Assembly: GCA_977006965.1 (NCBI GenBank)
Contig: OZ345369.1
Span: forward strand, 930,001 to 994,000
Length of the DNA: 64,000 nucleotides
Direction: 5' to 3'
Source of the DNA: Phymatolithon calcareum
Taxonomy: Eukaryota > Rhodophyta > Florideophyceae > Hapalidiales
In this document: piece after piece, positions 20,546-32,981 of the stretch
Position numbering within the stretch: the first letter of the stretch is position 1
Layout of the letters: every line of letters begins with the position of its first letter
Notes under the pieces: model-generated
What the model was told of the DNA's origin: nothing
The model's database searches: none
Seen by the model: only the letters and a program-made list of their open reading frames with translations
Made by a program: the position numbers and the translations under genes

Positions 20546-23537
20546 CGTGTATACGTGTCCCGAGAGAAAAAACTAGACAAGGAAGTATGCCGCGAATAGT
20601 GCTGCAAGCTGACATACTACAAAAAAGCTTAGAAGAGTAGATCTTCGAGGCAGTATTCTAAGTGCATCTTGAGGCACTTGAGAAGCTCTCGAGAAGTTGT
20701 CGCCTTTCGTAACGTTCCGAACGGGATTCGTCGAACTTGGCAAATAATCTTCTTGACAAGTCATCCGGGCTATCAAGCTTGTTCAATTGCCAATGAAAAG
20801 AATTCTGCCTTGTACGCACAGTGCCATGTTTGGCTTAAGTGACCGTTAACAAGAAGACTGTTGCGCAAAATATCGGAATGACAGTCATAACTCTTTTTAA
20901 GAAATACACCAAGTTATAGCACTTGGAAATATTCAAGTCCTGTCTATCTTCAATTTTATCTACGCACCGCAAAACAATAGTATAGGGCCAAATTGAGGTT
21001 GATCAAAGACAGTGTTGTTAATCCTGGAGAGAAATGAATACTTTTAAAAGACATCGCTCTATTTCCAATTGAGGCAAAAAGCAAAACGCTGAGTATCGCA
21101 TTACTGATCAAGGCCTCCACATGCAACGAATCTATAGATCTACCTATAATTTCGTCTCTTTCCCCTCTTCCTTGGAATGAACCTTTAAATAGTATCCTGG
21201 AGTACTTTAAAGCCGACTAGATTACCATTTAGAGTATTATACTGCTTCATAACCCTCCGTCTCCGGCTGCGTAATATAATATTCGTACTCTTCAGCGCCA
21301 AAATAAAGCCAATGTCTGATGCTTTCGGCTATATGCGCACCCGAAATAATACATCGAAGCTGTAAATATTTTGGTTCCGTATCGGAAGTGTCTGCAGACA
21401 CTTCGTGACACAAAAAACGTCAGTGTTTTCAGTGCTCCACACTTTGGCGTGCTCGCGACAGGGGAAAACATTTCTATAATTTGCGTACTGTTTTGCGTCT
21501 CTGCAATTTATTATTTTCAGGAGTGCTCCGTTACACAGCTCATGCTGAAAGAAGCACTTTTCGCCATTGACCTTTTGGATTGTAGTAAAATGAATGCTCC
21601 GTGTATCCTTCAAATTTTTCGATATCTACGCACCCAAACATAATTGGGAAATTTGATTTCTTATGCTCAAACGTCGATTAGTGTTCAATTTATGAATTTC
21701 CCGCATTCTCCCATAGATTAGTCTCGAAACCTGAAATGGACTTGAACAAGTCAAAACGTGGTTTTTTGGGCTGTTTGGAGCAGTCCAGTGGTTGGAAGAT
21801 GTTACATCTGATAGTCTATTACTATGTAATTCATTGATAAACAATAGAAAAATAGAGGAAACAAATAAAATGACCAAGTAGTTTTCCATATTTACTGAAT
21901 AAAAACGAAGCAACCGTAGTGTTATAACATTGTTCTGTGCTGTCAGTATTGGAAAAGTGGTGCAGCTGATGTTTACGGGAGGATGCGGAAACCTTCGAAG
22001 TTAGTGCCTTTTGACATATCTTTGCATTGTACAACTGTTAAATATTTGTGTAACTGTTCACTTGAAGAGATCACTATCACGCATTTCTTAAAACGGAAAA
22101 ATTGAGCGAAAACAAATGTTTTCCAAATTGTTACGAAAAACTGAATTTTTTCGTTTACAGTGACACGGATCTTGTGAGCAGATTTATTTTTAATTTTTTG
22201 TAATCAGGTAGTGTGTTTTTACTGTCAAATAAATTTTAAATTTAAATTTTTCATCATGCCTGTCCACGCTATCGTAAGGGGAAGCAAGCTGATCGATCTG
22301 GTTCAAATCTTCTCTAGCGTCAAAGTACTTCGTCGCGAAAGACTTGTCGTCACTATAGTATCGCTGGACGACATTTTCATCAGAAATCCTTCTCTGATTT
22401 CGTCTTTTGGTGAGGGTAGTTCGCTCAAAGGTTTTCATTTCTGCTGGAAAGAAGCATCACAATTTACGTTCTTGGCATGCTCGCGAACCTTACTGATTCC
22501 AATAGCGCTCAGGTACTCTTTTTTAAGCAACACGAAAGACTCAGCATCTGTAGCCGTAGAAAGCGATTTTGCGTACAGTACCCCGGGGATCTTGGAGTGG
22601 AAAGAGAAGACGTGATAACTCGAAATCTTCAGTGTAGTTGTGTGCGCATTATGTTTTCAAAATGGGACATCGTCCGATGAAGCACGCATGGGCTTCCCCA
22701 TCATCATCACGCTCTAAACGGTTTTTTTTTGCGCAGGTGCTCCGCGAGAGTGTCCAATTGGGCGATCTCGGGCTCTTCGAATGCATTCGATCTGGCGCTA
22801 TCATCAGACTGGTTGTTCCGAATTTGGCTCAGACCGGATTCAATCAGCTCCGAAACGGGTAGTAATTGATCCATTTGCTCTATTTCTCCAGAGAAAAGTC
22901 GTCATCGGCCACAGGTGATGTCGCTATTGCGGAGCTCAAATGTACATGTTAGTAACGTGGGTGGGAAGGAAGGACAAAGCTAAACCTTTGCAGGCTTCCA
23001 TTGAAGATGCGTGATAGAAAGAATCCATAGCCCTGTACGGCTATGGGTCAATGCTATTATGAAGGTAACGGTCGACAAATTGAAGTAACGGTCGTGAATC
23101 CGATTGTTGAAGTTCACACATACGAACAATATTTTTTCGGTAAATGTTTATCATAAGTCGTCTTCGAACCATTGCTGCGATTCTTACACTTTCCGGTCGA
23201 GTTTGATAATTGGACAAGTGAAATACTCTGGACATAAATTAAGCGTTATTATATTGAAGGGCATATAAAAATAAAAAATAAAATAACCCAGACGAATTAT
23301 ATACTCGAAGTTGACCCAATAGTGTAAAAAATCGGAAAATCAAAACTGCGTCATAGTGATCTCTCCAAGTGGACAGTTACAAATTTGCTACTAACTGTGC
23401 ATGAAATTGAAGGCACAACATTTAAAAACCTAAAGCAATTTTGGACATTATCATATAGATGCGTATATTTGAAAGAACTTGTACTTGCCATATATTCGAA
23501 AAAAACTCGAATATATTCGTTCTTACATATAATATAA
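20546..23537. other. AT-rich DNA, no gene or element recognised
   Basis: A near-palindrome gacacgtg-tatacgtgtc lies at about 20542-20559. Open frames on opposite strands at 21329-21643 and 22190-22615 overlap each other and show no motif. No LTR or TIR pair was found by eye. Confidence 0.45.
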
Positions 23538-23850
23538 TGACCACTGTAGTGGTCACGTTCTTTTTTGTGTTGCAAATTCCTCCAAAATCCATTTTTAGCA
23601 CCAAATGAACATGGATGGTAGCTTGCGACTTGTTTTATCCGCCGGTGAAGTCCGTTTCGCGAACAACGGCGCCATTCGTGCACTAGAGACCTGATATTGC
23701 CGAGCATCTGAGTCTTTAGTTGTCCTTCTTGACCACTACAGTGGCTATTTGAAAGGCACATAGTAACCACAATTATGAAAAAAATGTTATGTGGAATATT
23801 GTTTTACGAAATGTTAGTTTTCGGGCGCGATAACCACTTAAAACGTTTAA
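23538..23850 (-). repeat. palindrome-bracketed repeat, copy 1
   Basis: This segment is the reverse-complement relative of 31630-31954. Both hold two copies of the palindrome TGACCACT-(AC/GT)-AGTGGTCA about 190-210 bp apart (here 23538-23555 and 23730-23747). They share the sequence between (aggacaactaaag, ctcagatgct, ggcaat, caggtctctagt, gcaagctac/caagctac) and about 100 bp on one side (gcgcccgaaaa, ttttttcataatt, tggttacta). No coding capacity. Confidence 0.75.
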
Positions 23851-24469
23851 ACTATCTAACACGGATGTACTCTGCATTTAGTTGAGCTGCAGACTTAAGC
23901 CAGCGGTGGTGTATCGCCGCCAATAAACATCGAACTTTTACCTGAAATCACCGCTTAACGGCTTTCAATCACGGACTGCATTTTAAATATTAGGCTTTAC
24001 TGACTGAGTTCATAAGATCATTAACCTCCCCGCTTCTGTCTGGTGGTGTTACTGCCTTCGCCGGAAGAAACTGGGCTGAACGTGCGGTATATAAACAAAA
24101 ACTCGGGATTTCTCAGTACTTAATTTTACTGCTTTTCTATTATATTCTTCTGTTCTGCTCGAATCACACATCATGCATGGCTTTCATTGAGCTCACCATC
24201 TCCAGCTGCGACAGCGCCACAAAATCACTCAAAATCTTATAAATGCCATTACATAATTCCTCTACTAGTGTGTTTTTCATTTCGTGCTTCGGTACTGGTC
24301 CTACATGAAGTCAGGCATCATATTTGCAGTTCGTATAACAAGCATTGATAGCAAGTTCAAGGATTGTCGATATCCGAGTAACTAGTTGCAAGTGGCCGTT
24401 GTAGTGGTCATTTGAGTTACGTAACTTTGTCATCAACTCTCCGCGAAAATCCAAACTACCACTTCAGAG

Positions 24470-24962
24470 ATCATTTAGAACACTAGGGATATATATAACA
24501 TATACGATATATGAAAGCAGAAATATTCCAACACGGAGGTGGAAGCGTTTCAAATTCGACCGAATTCCTTGAAGGAGACCATTCAGTCTACTTGAAGGAA
24601 AAAAAAATTTGCCGTAATTCATTCGTGAAGAGCAGAAATATGGCGCTCGAGATCTCGAATAATCGCCAATTTCGCCATACATTGAGATCTTTTGTCTCTC
24701 CAGTTTCCAAGAAATCACTTACTACTCAATAATTTTTGCTTGAAGTCATTCTATTTCTACTCTTCTCATGGGTTGTTTTCAGGGAGCTAGGTTTATGTAT
24801 AGGAGAAGGCAAAAATTCTGCATATAGAGAAGAAAGGATAGTCGAATATATGTCATATGAATATATATATGAATAAATTCGAATTTTTTGAATTTTTAGT
24901 AACATACTATATCCCCAGTGTTCAAAATGACCATTGGTCAATTTGAACATTAGGGATATAAA
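24470..24962. mobile_element. small TIR element nested in the foldback core
   Basis: tcatttagaacactagggat at 24470 is matched in reverse complement by the hairpin at 24909-24962, where atatcccc-agtgttcaaa-atgacca pairs with tggtca-atttgaaca-ttagggatat. Inner length is about 490 bp, AT-rich, without coding sequence. It may be a MITE; borders are approximate. Confidence 0.5.
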
Positions 24963-25084
24963 ATCCAAATTACCACTACAGTGTCACTTTAGTCGTAATA
25001 CAAGTGGCTCCGTGGCGGCGCTTTACGCCTTTGCAAAAGGCAGAAATGAAGAATGTAAAGTATGGAGAACTTAAAAAAAGATCT

Positions 25085-27245
25085 ATTCCTCCAATTTAGT
25101 GTCCTTCTCCGTCCCCCTCCCGTCTCCGTGTTTTGCATATTTACCGTCCGCTAACCCTTGTCCGCTCCTCGTGTGAATCCCTTGTCCTGACCTGCCCAAC
25201 GTTCCAGCTCATGTCCTTGCTCCGCTCCATGCGTCACTGGTCTGCAATCCCGCAGCCCCAAATTTCACTCTTCGCCTACTGATCCGCCACACTTGAAATT
25301 ACTCGAGTGCTGAGTATTGGCTCTCTCGTTCCTCCTCCATCCGCCCTGTGTCACTCTGTACATTTCCTATTCACCCTTTGTGCCACTCTCCGCTTACTAC
25401 TTTCGACAAGTTCATCACTCCGCTGCCCTCGATACGCCCCTCGTGTCACTCTCGCATTACCCTTCCGCGTTTCGCATCACTTCCATTTCATCAGTTTTGC
25501 TCGTCCCTTTTCCCCCCTTTGCCCTTCTTGCCACATCGCTTCTACCCCTTGTGCCCTTGTCGTTAGTCCCCTTTAACTCTTTGCGTTTCTCTCAATTTAC
25601 TCCTTGCCGAACTTTTTCCCGCTCTCTTACCGTTGGTACGCCCTTGTACCACTCCCCTGCTACCCTTTGCTCCCGTTTTGTCAATCTCCATTTTCCTCTT
25701 GTAACCTTCTTGAACCTCCCCTATATCCCTCGAGCCCACTCCTTACATCCCTGTGTCACTCACTTACGCCTGGTGCGTCTTTTGTGTCACTCCAATTTTA
25801 CGACTCCCTCCCCCTTGTGTTGTTCTCGTCCCTTGCTTCACTTCAGGCTCTTTGTTTCAGTCAGCTTTTTTCTTTTCTGTCACGCCGTGGCCAATGGTAC
25901 GCCTTTTTTGACATTCCCCTTTCCATCCCTCCGTCCCATTTGTCACTTCGCTCCACCCTTTCACCTCTCCATGACTCTCACTCTTTGACCTCTTGTGCCC
26001 TTCTTGTCTCTCCTTATGCCCCTTGAGCCAAAAAAGAAGCATGCTCCTATCCTTTATCCGAAAAACCCAGTCCACCAATTTAGCGTCCTTCTCCGTCGCC
26101 CCTCTATCCCCGTGTTCTGTATTCTTAACTTCCGCTAACCCTTGTTCGCCAACCTTGTGAGTCTTGTGTCTTGGCCTACCCACAGTGCCACTCTCATGTT
26201 CTTGCTCCGCTTCATGTGTCATTGTGCTGCGCTCGATTATCCCCACATTTCGCTCCTTGGCCTGCTCATCCACCACACTTCTCATTACGCGCATGCTAAG
26301 CACCGCCGCTCTCGTTGCTCCCCTGTCCGACCCTGTTGCACTCCACTTTTTCTTATTCACTCTTTTTGTCACTCTGGGCTTACTCCTTTCTTCCCTTGGG
26401 CCATTCCATTGCCATCTGTACGACCTTCGTTTCACTTCAGTTTTAACCTTTTCTCCCCTTGTGTCACTCACATTGTATCTCTTGTGCCCTTCTTGCTCGT
26501 CCCCTTTTCCCCCTTTGTTCTTTTTGGAACATGCCTTCTACCCCTTGTGCGCTTTGTGTCACTCCTTTTTCATCCCTTTTGACCTTGTCTTAACCCTCCT
26601 GTACTCCTTGTGGCCTTCTTTTCATTGCTCTTTTACTCTATTTGTCTTCATTTACTACTTGCGCAGCCTTTCGTCGCTCCTTTTTCTCTTAGTACGCGCG
26701 TTGTGTCACTATCCTTCTACTCCTTGCGCCCTTGTGTCACTCTCCATTCTCCCCTAGTGCCCTTCTTGGAACTTCTCTCACAAACGTTAAGACCACTCAT
26801 TTAACCTTTATGTCACTCCCCTTTTACTCCTTTCTCCCCCTTGTGCCGTTCCTCCCTCTTTCGGCTTAATTCTCAGCGTCTTTTTACCCCCTTCCCCTTA
26901 CTGCTCTCCTTGTCATGCCCCATTTTATCTTTGTGCCCTTCTTATCACTCCCTTTTTAGCCTTTGTACCACACCTCATTTTCCCCTTGCGCCCATTGTGT
27001 TTCTCCCTTGCCTCTGATACGGCCCTTATGGAAGTCCCCATTTACCCCTTCCACCTCTGGTATTCCTCTTGTTCCACCTACTTCTTACCCTTTGCAACAC
27101 ATGCCTCAGATACGTCCCTTCTCTCACTCCCTATCTACACATGTGTACGCGTGTATTTTCCGTCCTTATGTCACATCAAAAAATGTACTTTCGAGTGATC
27201 CCTCATCTCAGTGCAAATCCACCCTGCTGAACCTTATCTTGTAAA
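25085..27245 (+). repeat. pyrimidine-rich minisatellite, about 30-bp degenerate unit, with ~985-bp higher-order duplication
   Basis: Over 2.1 kb the + strand is overwhelmingly C and T, built from variants of a unit like gtcactcccctttt followed by accccttgtgccctt. Landmarks in 25092-26040 recur in order from 26074 onward, offset 980-990 bp: ccaatttagygtccttctcc, ccgctaacccttgt, cttgctccgct, ctcgtccc-ttttccccc and cttctaccccttgtgc. The whole block therefore arose by tandem duplication of about 1 kb. Long open frames on both strands are by-products of the composition and are not supported as genes. It ends in an acagacagacag run (27280-27296). Confidence 0.8.
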
Positions 27246-27718
27246 AACGTAAGCAATGAGAATCAAAAGAGACACCGACAGACACACAGACAGACAGCGA
27301 TTTTAGTAATAGTGGATGGTTTTTAGGGGCGAGTTTATGACAAGGTTACGTAGCTCAAATGACCAATACAGTGGTCATTCGCAACTAGTTACTCGGATAT
27401 CGACAATCCATGAACTTGCTATCACTGTTTGTTATACGAACTGCAAATATGATGCCTGAATTAATGTAGGACCAGTGCCGAAGCACGAAATAAAAACACA
27501 CTAGTCGGAAAATTATTTAATAGCATTTAGAAGATTTCGAGTGATTTTGTGGCGCTGTCGCAGCTGGAGCATATCATTTCATGTAGAATGTATGTGCTGG
27601 AGATATAGAAGCTCCCACGCCAGTGAGAATTGGTGAGCTCTATGCCAGCGAGTTACGATGGGTGCTTCGAGCAGAGCAGTAGAATACAATAGAAAAGCAG
27701 TAAAAGAAGTTCTGAAAA

Positions 27719-28740
27719 ATCACGAGCTTTTCTGTGTATGCACCGCAAGATCAGCCCCGTTTCTTCGGGCGAAGGCAGTAACATCTACATAGCTGAGAGG
27801 TTTCAGCGTGGACGGAGAATTCGTGAAAGGGGATCGCGAGGATGACCACGTACAACTCGTGATAGTGGAGGACGTTCTGGAGTGATTCGAGAAAGTGTCG
27901 TATCGCATGGGAGGAAAATGCGCACTGCAGAGTCGAATGGTTTAATGCAAGAGGAGGAGTTTACTAATGGCTTTCTATCGAATAATAAAAAGCTTTTCTG
28001 CTTGTCTGCTATAGACTAACTCAAGATTGAACTGCAGGCTGAACAGTTATCATCAAGTTGCGTGGACCACATCGTACTCTTTTGTGGAGATTTTCTACGA
28101 TATTGAAAGATTTTGATGAATGTATGGCTTGCTGTACATTGTACTCTAGCGGAACGCATTCGAATTCGTGACCTCTATCAGTATTTAGTTCTTCTTTAAT
28201 CTCATTCAACTTGCTTGAGTTATGAAAAGACGATCTAAATACAGAGGGACCTTGGGAACTTGTTCCTTCTCTGGAAATTTATAAAATTCATAAGCAGCCA
28301 CATTCTGACATACTGTGCCACCGGTCGAGGGACTTACATGCGACTACGTGGCGAGCTCAAGAGACAGGACGCATTTTCTTGACACATTGAGCGAGAGGCA
28401 CTTAAAATGTCGTGCAGAGTTTTTATTGACCCTAAACCATACGTTTTCCACTCTTAATGATGACTTATATAGCACAAGAGCACATGATAATGCGGAAAAA
28501 TCCTTGAGCAATCGAAAGGCGGACTGAGAGGAAATCTTAATAGTTGTGTTTGCCAGAAGTCCGCTTAGAATTTATAAGGAGTACCATACCAGAATTCTTA
28601 GACGATGGGTCTCTATTACACTACTTTCCTGGATTCATGCGAGACAAAGAAAAGATGTAATGAGGACTAGAAAACATGGGAGAATTACCATATCGAGCAG
28701 GGATAGTACCAATATTATTGTTATTTATTCCGGCACATGA
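27719..28740. other. intergenic, nothing recognised
   Basis: Short frames only (for example 28021-28209, minus). No domain or paired repeat seen until the TTGCAAT-rich segment at 28742. Confidence 0.45.
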
Positions 28741-31066
28741 TGCAATAGGAATTGCAATACCAATAATGCAAGGTTGAAGGCAATAGGAATTGCAATATCT
28801 GACCATTCTTCCAATATCAATTGCAATAACGGAATCTAATTCAAGTCCTCCTGCGCCATGTCTTCACTCACGCGTTGGATCACTCTTGCGCTCCGGGCAG
28901 TGTTCATCGCCACGGAGACCGACTGCTCGTCCCAGTAACCTTTGTTCTCTTTAAGAAACAGCAGGGCTTCTAGTAACAACGGTGTCATCCTCTTGCGATT
29001 GTCTGTCAAAACATTCTTGGCCCCCGACCAAAGCCTCTCCACCTCTGCAGTTGATCAAAGAATAAAGTCGCAATTTATATAAGTCTGATGGACTTCGGCA
29101 CGCATGCGCTTTTTTACGGAAATTTTTTCCGCCATCGACAGCTGGCCTCCAGCCGATCCGCCGATGGAGCTTGTTATACCGTCAACGTGTTCCAGTTTGA
29201 GCTTCTTGCATGCATCCTTCTCTTCATTTGTCATAGTATCGGACTCATCCCGCTGTATCTTAACAACTGCCGACTCGAATGCTTGGTCACACACAATTGA
29301 TGCACATGATGCAATGTAGTGTTTTCCAAGCTGACATCGGTATAATGGTGAGTTGACATCGTACTTGCACAGCTCCACTGCTGAAATTAACTCATCGAGA
29401 GCGAAGCGACAGTCCGACAACGAAGCACCGCGCTTCTGTAGCTCCAGAGTTACCTGGTTGATTTGCTTAAGCTGACTTGCGTACAGCATAGATCTGTTGC
29501 GGAACTGCTCGCTCTCGCCCATAGATATCGTTGCTCCTTCCGCCTTTGCCGCGTCGATTAACTGCTCGCGTATGCAGTTGAATCGCTTGAGCATATGATA
29601 CTTTCCGGACCAACGCGTCTCATTATGCATAACTGGAGCCAGTTAAGTAAGGTTGCTTAATATTGCTCGGTTCTTCAGTTTTTGCAGTCCTTTATCGTTG
29701 CCTGCACAGAGTCTATCGCTGCTTGGAGTCTATCATCACTGATAACCATCTTGTTCAACTCTAGGTTGAGCTTATGACTAGCACAGCAAACATGAGCGAT
29801 TTCCAAAATCCTGGCGATTGACTTGTTGACATTGCAGTTGTCGGCAACTTGACAAACTTCCCACGTATGCACGTTGACCCCGAAGAAGTCGAACACGTCT
29901 TCTAGTTGACACATGTGAGCGTGTGCGCTGAATGTAGTGGTTTCAAGATGCGACATGCCTCTTTGAACATCATCATCTTCTACGTTCGCAATAGGACTCA
30001 CAGACAGAAGCACAATAGCGAGCTCTTCATTCTCGCGCGCGGTGCCTCTTTCCAGCATCTTCACACGTCTCATGAACAAGCCGTATACACCCAAGTAATG
30101 TTTCCCATTGGCGGTCCAGCCATCGTGCATAATGGCTCCTTTGGTACCAGCAATATCGTCTCTGATTCGCAGTTCGACGAGCTCAACGAGCTTGAATAGT
30201 GTCTCTTTGAATATCCGAGTTGAGAACTTCTCACGGAAGCAAGAAAACTTGCGATATTCCTCGCTTTGAACATGTGAAACCTGCAATGACATGTAGACCA
30301 CAAGTCTAATGTACCCGTACATGCCTTCTCTTTGTCAGTTGCGAGAAATGTCATTGGTGAATGAGTGGCGATAAACGAACTTGCTTTTCGGCGGCGTAGA
30401 CTGGCCAGCGCATCTCTGTAGACCTGAAAAAGGTGATCTTCGCTTCCTCCAGATGTGCAACTCTTCAGGTGGCTGTATGGGTTAGTATACCCTCTTCCTT
30501 TTTCAAAAGCGATTTCACCATTATCTCGGCAGTCAGCACCTTTCGGGCAGAGAAGGATGTTAAAAGGCACTTTATAGCGTGTTATTCCAGTTCTACGAGA
30601 CTACACATCGCGTTCTTCTTCACGTAGCTTCTGCGTTAGCACCTCAACAACTTCTTTTGGGCCTGGTTTGCGTCCGTTGCTTGACATTCTGGACGTAGTG
30701 TTTCAGAAGAGCAATTCGCAGGAGTGTGAAATCCAAGAGATCGCGTGAGAAAGACAGCATTCAAGAGCAATTTCCGAGTCAATGCCGGTCGACGTGTCTG
30801 TAATTATGAGAGCAGAATTCCTGATAGTAATCGGATGCCGCAGATTCGGGTGGCAATACGTAAACTGTGTGGGGAGCTTCTGTAACCTTTTCCGTAAGTT
30901 TCCCTTACAGATCCAGTACCGCAGCGCTGTACGACGATCTTGCCAGCGCCGAGGAGGGCAAGGGTGTACCTTGATTTTCGATCATATGCCTTCACTTTTT
31001 GCAGTAACTATTGCAATAAGCACCTCTCAGGGAAATTAAGAATTTATTGCAATAAATTGCAATAAA
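28740..31066 (-). mobile_element. hAT-superfamily DNA transposon relic
   Basis: A minus-strand hAT transposase pseudogene (28836-30687) is flanked by arrays of TTGCAAT/ATTGCAAT. To the left, GCAATAGGAATTGCAATA occurs at 28742-28759 and 28780-28797. To the right, attgcaataa occurs at 31010 and at 31046-31066. Such repeated subterminal motifs usually bind the transposase. I could not identify matched terminal inverted repeats or a target duplication, so the ends are estimates. Confidence 0.7.
28836..30687 (-). pseudogene. hAT transposase pseudogene with BED-like zinc finger
   Basis: The start is the ATG at 30685-30687, opening MSSNGRKPGPKEVVEVLTQK. A TAG near 30605 interrupts it early. A BED-like finger follows (CPKGADC...SHLKSC, near 30470-30555). 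The catalytic core shows the hAT triad: Asp in MHDGWTANGKHYLGVYGLF (about 30120), Asp in CQVADNCNVNKSIA with CCASHKLNLELNK after it, and Glu in AEVERLWSGAKNVL near 29035. ETRWSGKYHMLKRF is the conserved mid-domain. The C-terminal dimerisation part ends DMAQEDLN at 28836. Lesions are a frameshift between about 30300 and 30330, another plus a stop at 29640-29675, and a TGA at about 29053. About 615 residues if whole, normal for hAT. Confidence 0.88.
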
Positions 31067-31629
31067 AATCAAAGAAAAGGGATGAAATAAGGAGTGTAGA
31101 GCGCTTTTCGTAATTCTGATCTTGAAAAGAATCACCTACAAAGATGCAAAATTATCTCGAAAAGGACTAGATGAAATTCTTATTGCCTCGGTCAAAAGTT
31201 TCAAATGGTTGTAGACTACTACAGGAATACCGCAAATTTGGTAAAATCGAACGTCTAGGTGGCAAACAAGTTCGGGCCGCGAGACGAAAAGTTTTTTAAA
31301 ATCGACAAAGGAAGAGTCGAAAAATATAGTAAAATTCACGTTGCGCCCCGACGAGAAGCTGAAACTGTTCGAAGGAAACACAGTAAGCACTTTTCTGTAA
31401 TGATTGATTAGAGCCGAATATTGGAAACTTTTGCTGACTTCATATTTGAAATATTTCACTTGTTTCTACACATTTTCTTGAAACTGGATGTAGTCCCGTC
31501 GGTGCAAACGACATAATTAAAATTTTCATCCAGTTTATGAGCATTGTTTCGGCCAGTGAGAGCGCTTCAAAGATGGGGAAGTAGGTCCTTAATTCCGCAG
31601 ATATTTGACCGTTCACGAACCAGTACGTA
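31067..31629. other. intergenic, nothing recognised
   Basis: No gene, TIR or repeat pair could be supported between the hAT relic and the palindrome-bracketed repeat. Confidence 0.45.
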
Positions 31630-31954
31630 AGATTTAGGTGGTTTTGGCGCCCGAAAATGACCTTTCATAATAAATATTGCACAAGCCATTTTTTTCATAA
31701 TTCTGGTTACTATTTGTCTTTCAGAGGACCACTGTAATGATCATTTGACTTTTTGCGTCAAAAAGGACAACTAAAGAATGCTCAGATGCTTGGCAATGCC
31801 AGGTCTCTAGTACAAGATTGGCGTCGTTATTAGCTAAGCAGACTTCAAGGGCGGATGAAACAAGTCACAAGCTACAATCTTGCTCAGTTCATGCTAAATA
31901 ATTAATTTTGGACGAATTTGCAACACAAAACAGAAATGACCACTACAGTGGTAA
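31630..31954 (+). repeat. palindrome-bracketed repeat, copy 2
   Basis: The plus-strand relative of 23538-23850. Palindromes lie at 31726-31743 (GGACCACT-GT-AATGATCA, decayed) and 31937-31954 (TGACCACT-AC-AGTGGTAA). The shared inner sequence includes gaggacaactaaag-like, gctcagatgcttggcaat, caggtctctagt and aatttgcaacacaaaa. Homology stops sharply at the right-hand palindrome, which abuts the left end of the next element. Confidence 0.75.
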
Positions 31955-32981
31955 TTTTTTCAAACACTACTATCTATTTTACGACCCCCCTCAATTGAGG
32001 GGCGATTTGAAAGCTCGAAAAAATCCACAAAGCAACTTCGAAACAGATCGGTCAGGCCATATTCGTGAAGCCTGGCTCATGTTCTGTCCCAGGATTATCC
32101 AAACTACTACATTAAATTCGCTTCGTTCGGCGCTAGAAACGAAAATATTTTGGTCGCGCAGAAGTTCTAGACGTGCCATTCCAGTAGAAAAGCACCGGCG
32201 GCGCGCGGTCGGTACATCAGTACACACCAAGGCAGCATCTGTAAGCGGTTTTGCAGTGTGCTCCAGACTATACGGAGCCATTTCGAAGTCAAAAAGGTGA
32301 GTAGTATGGTTCAGAATGTAGTCGGGGAAAACATCAATGGTCGCGCGAGCATGTTACACCGCATGAAATGTGTTCTAATTCGTCATCCATTGAAGCAGAC
32401 TAACATTAAGACAGTCCACATTTTCAACGTCAAGGCAGAGAACGTTGTTGATGACATTACAGACGCTGAAAAGCTTGAACCGAGCCAACACAGGAAAAGC
32501 GCGGCACCGCCCAGGCATGCTCACAGTGTTCATTCTTGCTAATCTTCATCGCGAAACGCCTGTTTATCGTCTACAGTCGCGATCACATGCTCATCAGAAG
32601 GGCTTACAAGCTTCGATTCAGAAGCTCTAAACGCCATCTTCCGAGCACTCTCGCCTAAGTCTTTCAAGGCCGTTGAGATCAAATATCGCACCGGGAACTT
32701 GATGTCATCACACCCGACTGCGAGTGGAATACGTGCGCTCATTGGGTCCCAAGGCGCAAGTGGAAGTTCTATGTCCGTTTTAGAGACGATTTTACTCTCA
32801 GTTGTGGAAACTTGGCACTCTAAACAGAGACTTCGTGTTCGAGATTTGTGGTTTTGGACTTCATTCGAAGTACGATTGCGTGGTTAAGATGTTTCCCCAA
32901 GTTATCTACGAAAACCTGCTGCTTGGACGTCCTCTAAGCTGAGAAGAAAGGGGCGAAAAGAGACTACAGTGACAGAGCCTA

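Larger units (their letters stand above)
24108..27718. mobile_element. foldback-like element with about 350-400-bp inverted arms
   Basis: The left arm 24108-24450 and right arm 27312-27718 are inverted repeats of high similarity. Shared strings include ttttactgcttttctatt, ccagctgcgacagcgccaca, aaaatcactc, actagtgtgttttt, tttcgtgcttcgg, catcatatttgcagttcgta, and ttgtcgatatccgagtaact. The right arm has about 60 bp extra. The inner part of each arm carries the palindromic AGTGGTCA motif. Between the arms lie a small TIR insertion, AT-rich DNA and the long pyrimidine-rich minisatellite. No transposase is visible. Long arms with non-coding cores fit foldback transposons, but a chromosomal inversion of a duplicated segment is an alternative. 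Confidence 0.7.

Noticed and set aside
21329-22615. Opposing frames of 80-134 codons in AT-rich DNA
   Set aside because: Mutually overlapping on both strands with no motif.
25307-26757. Several long + strand open frames, up to 223 codons, and a 204-codon minus frame across the same DNA
   Set aside because: They arise from the C/T-only composition, which avoids stop codons. Their proteins are repetitive Ser/Pro/Leu/Phe strings and overlap in all frames.
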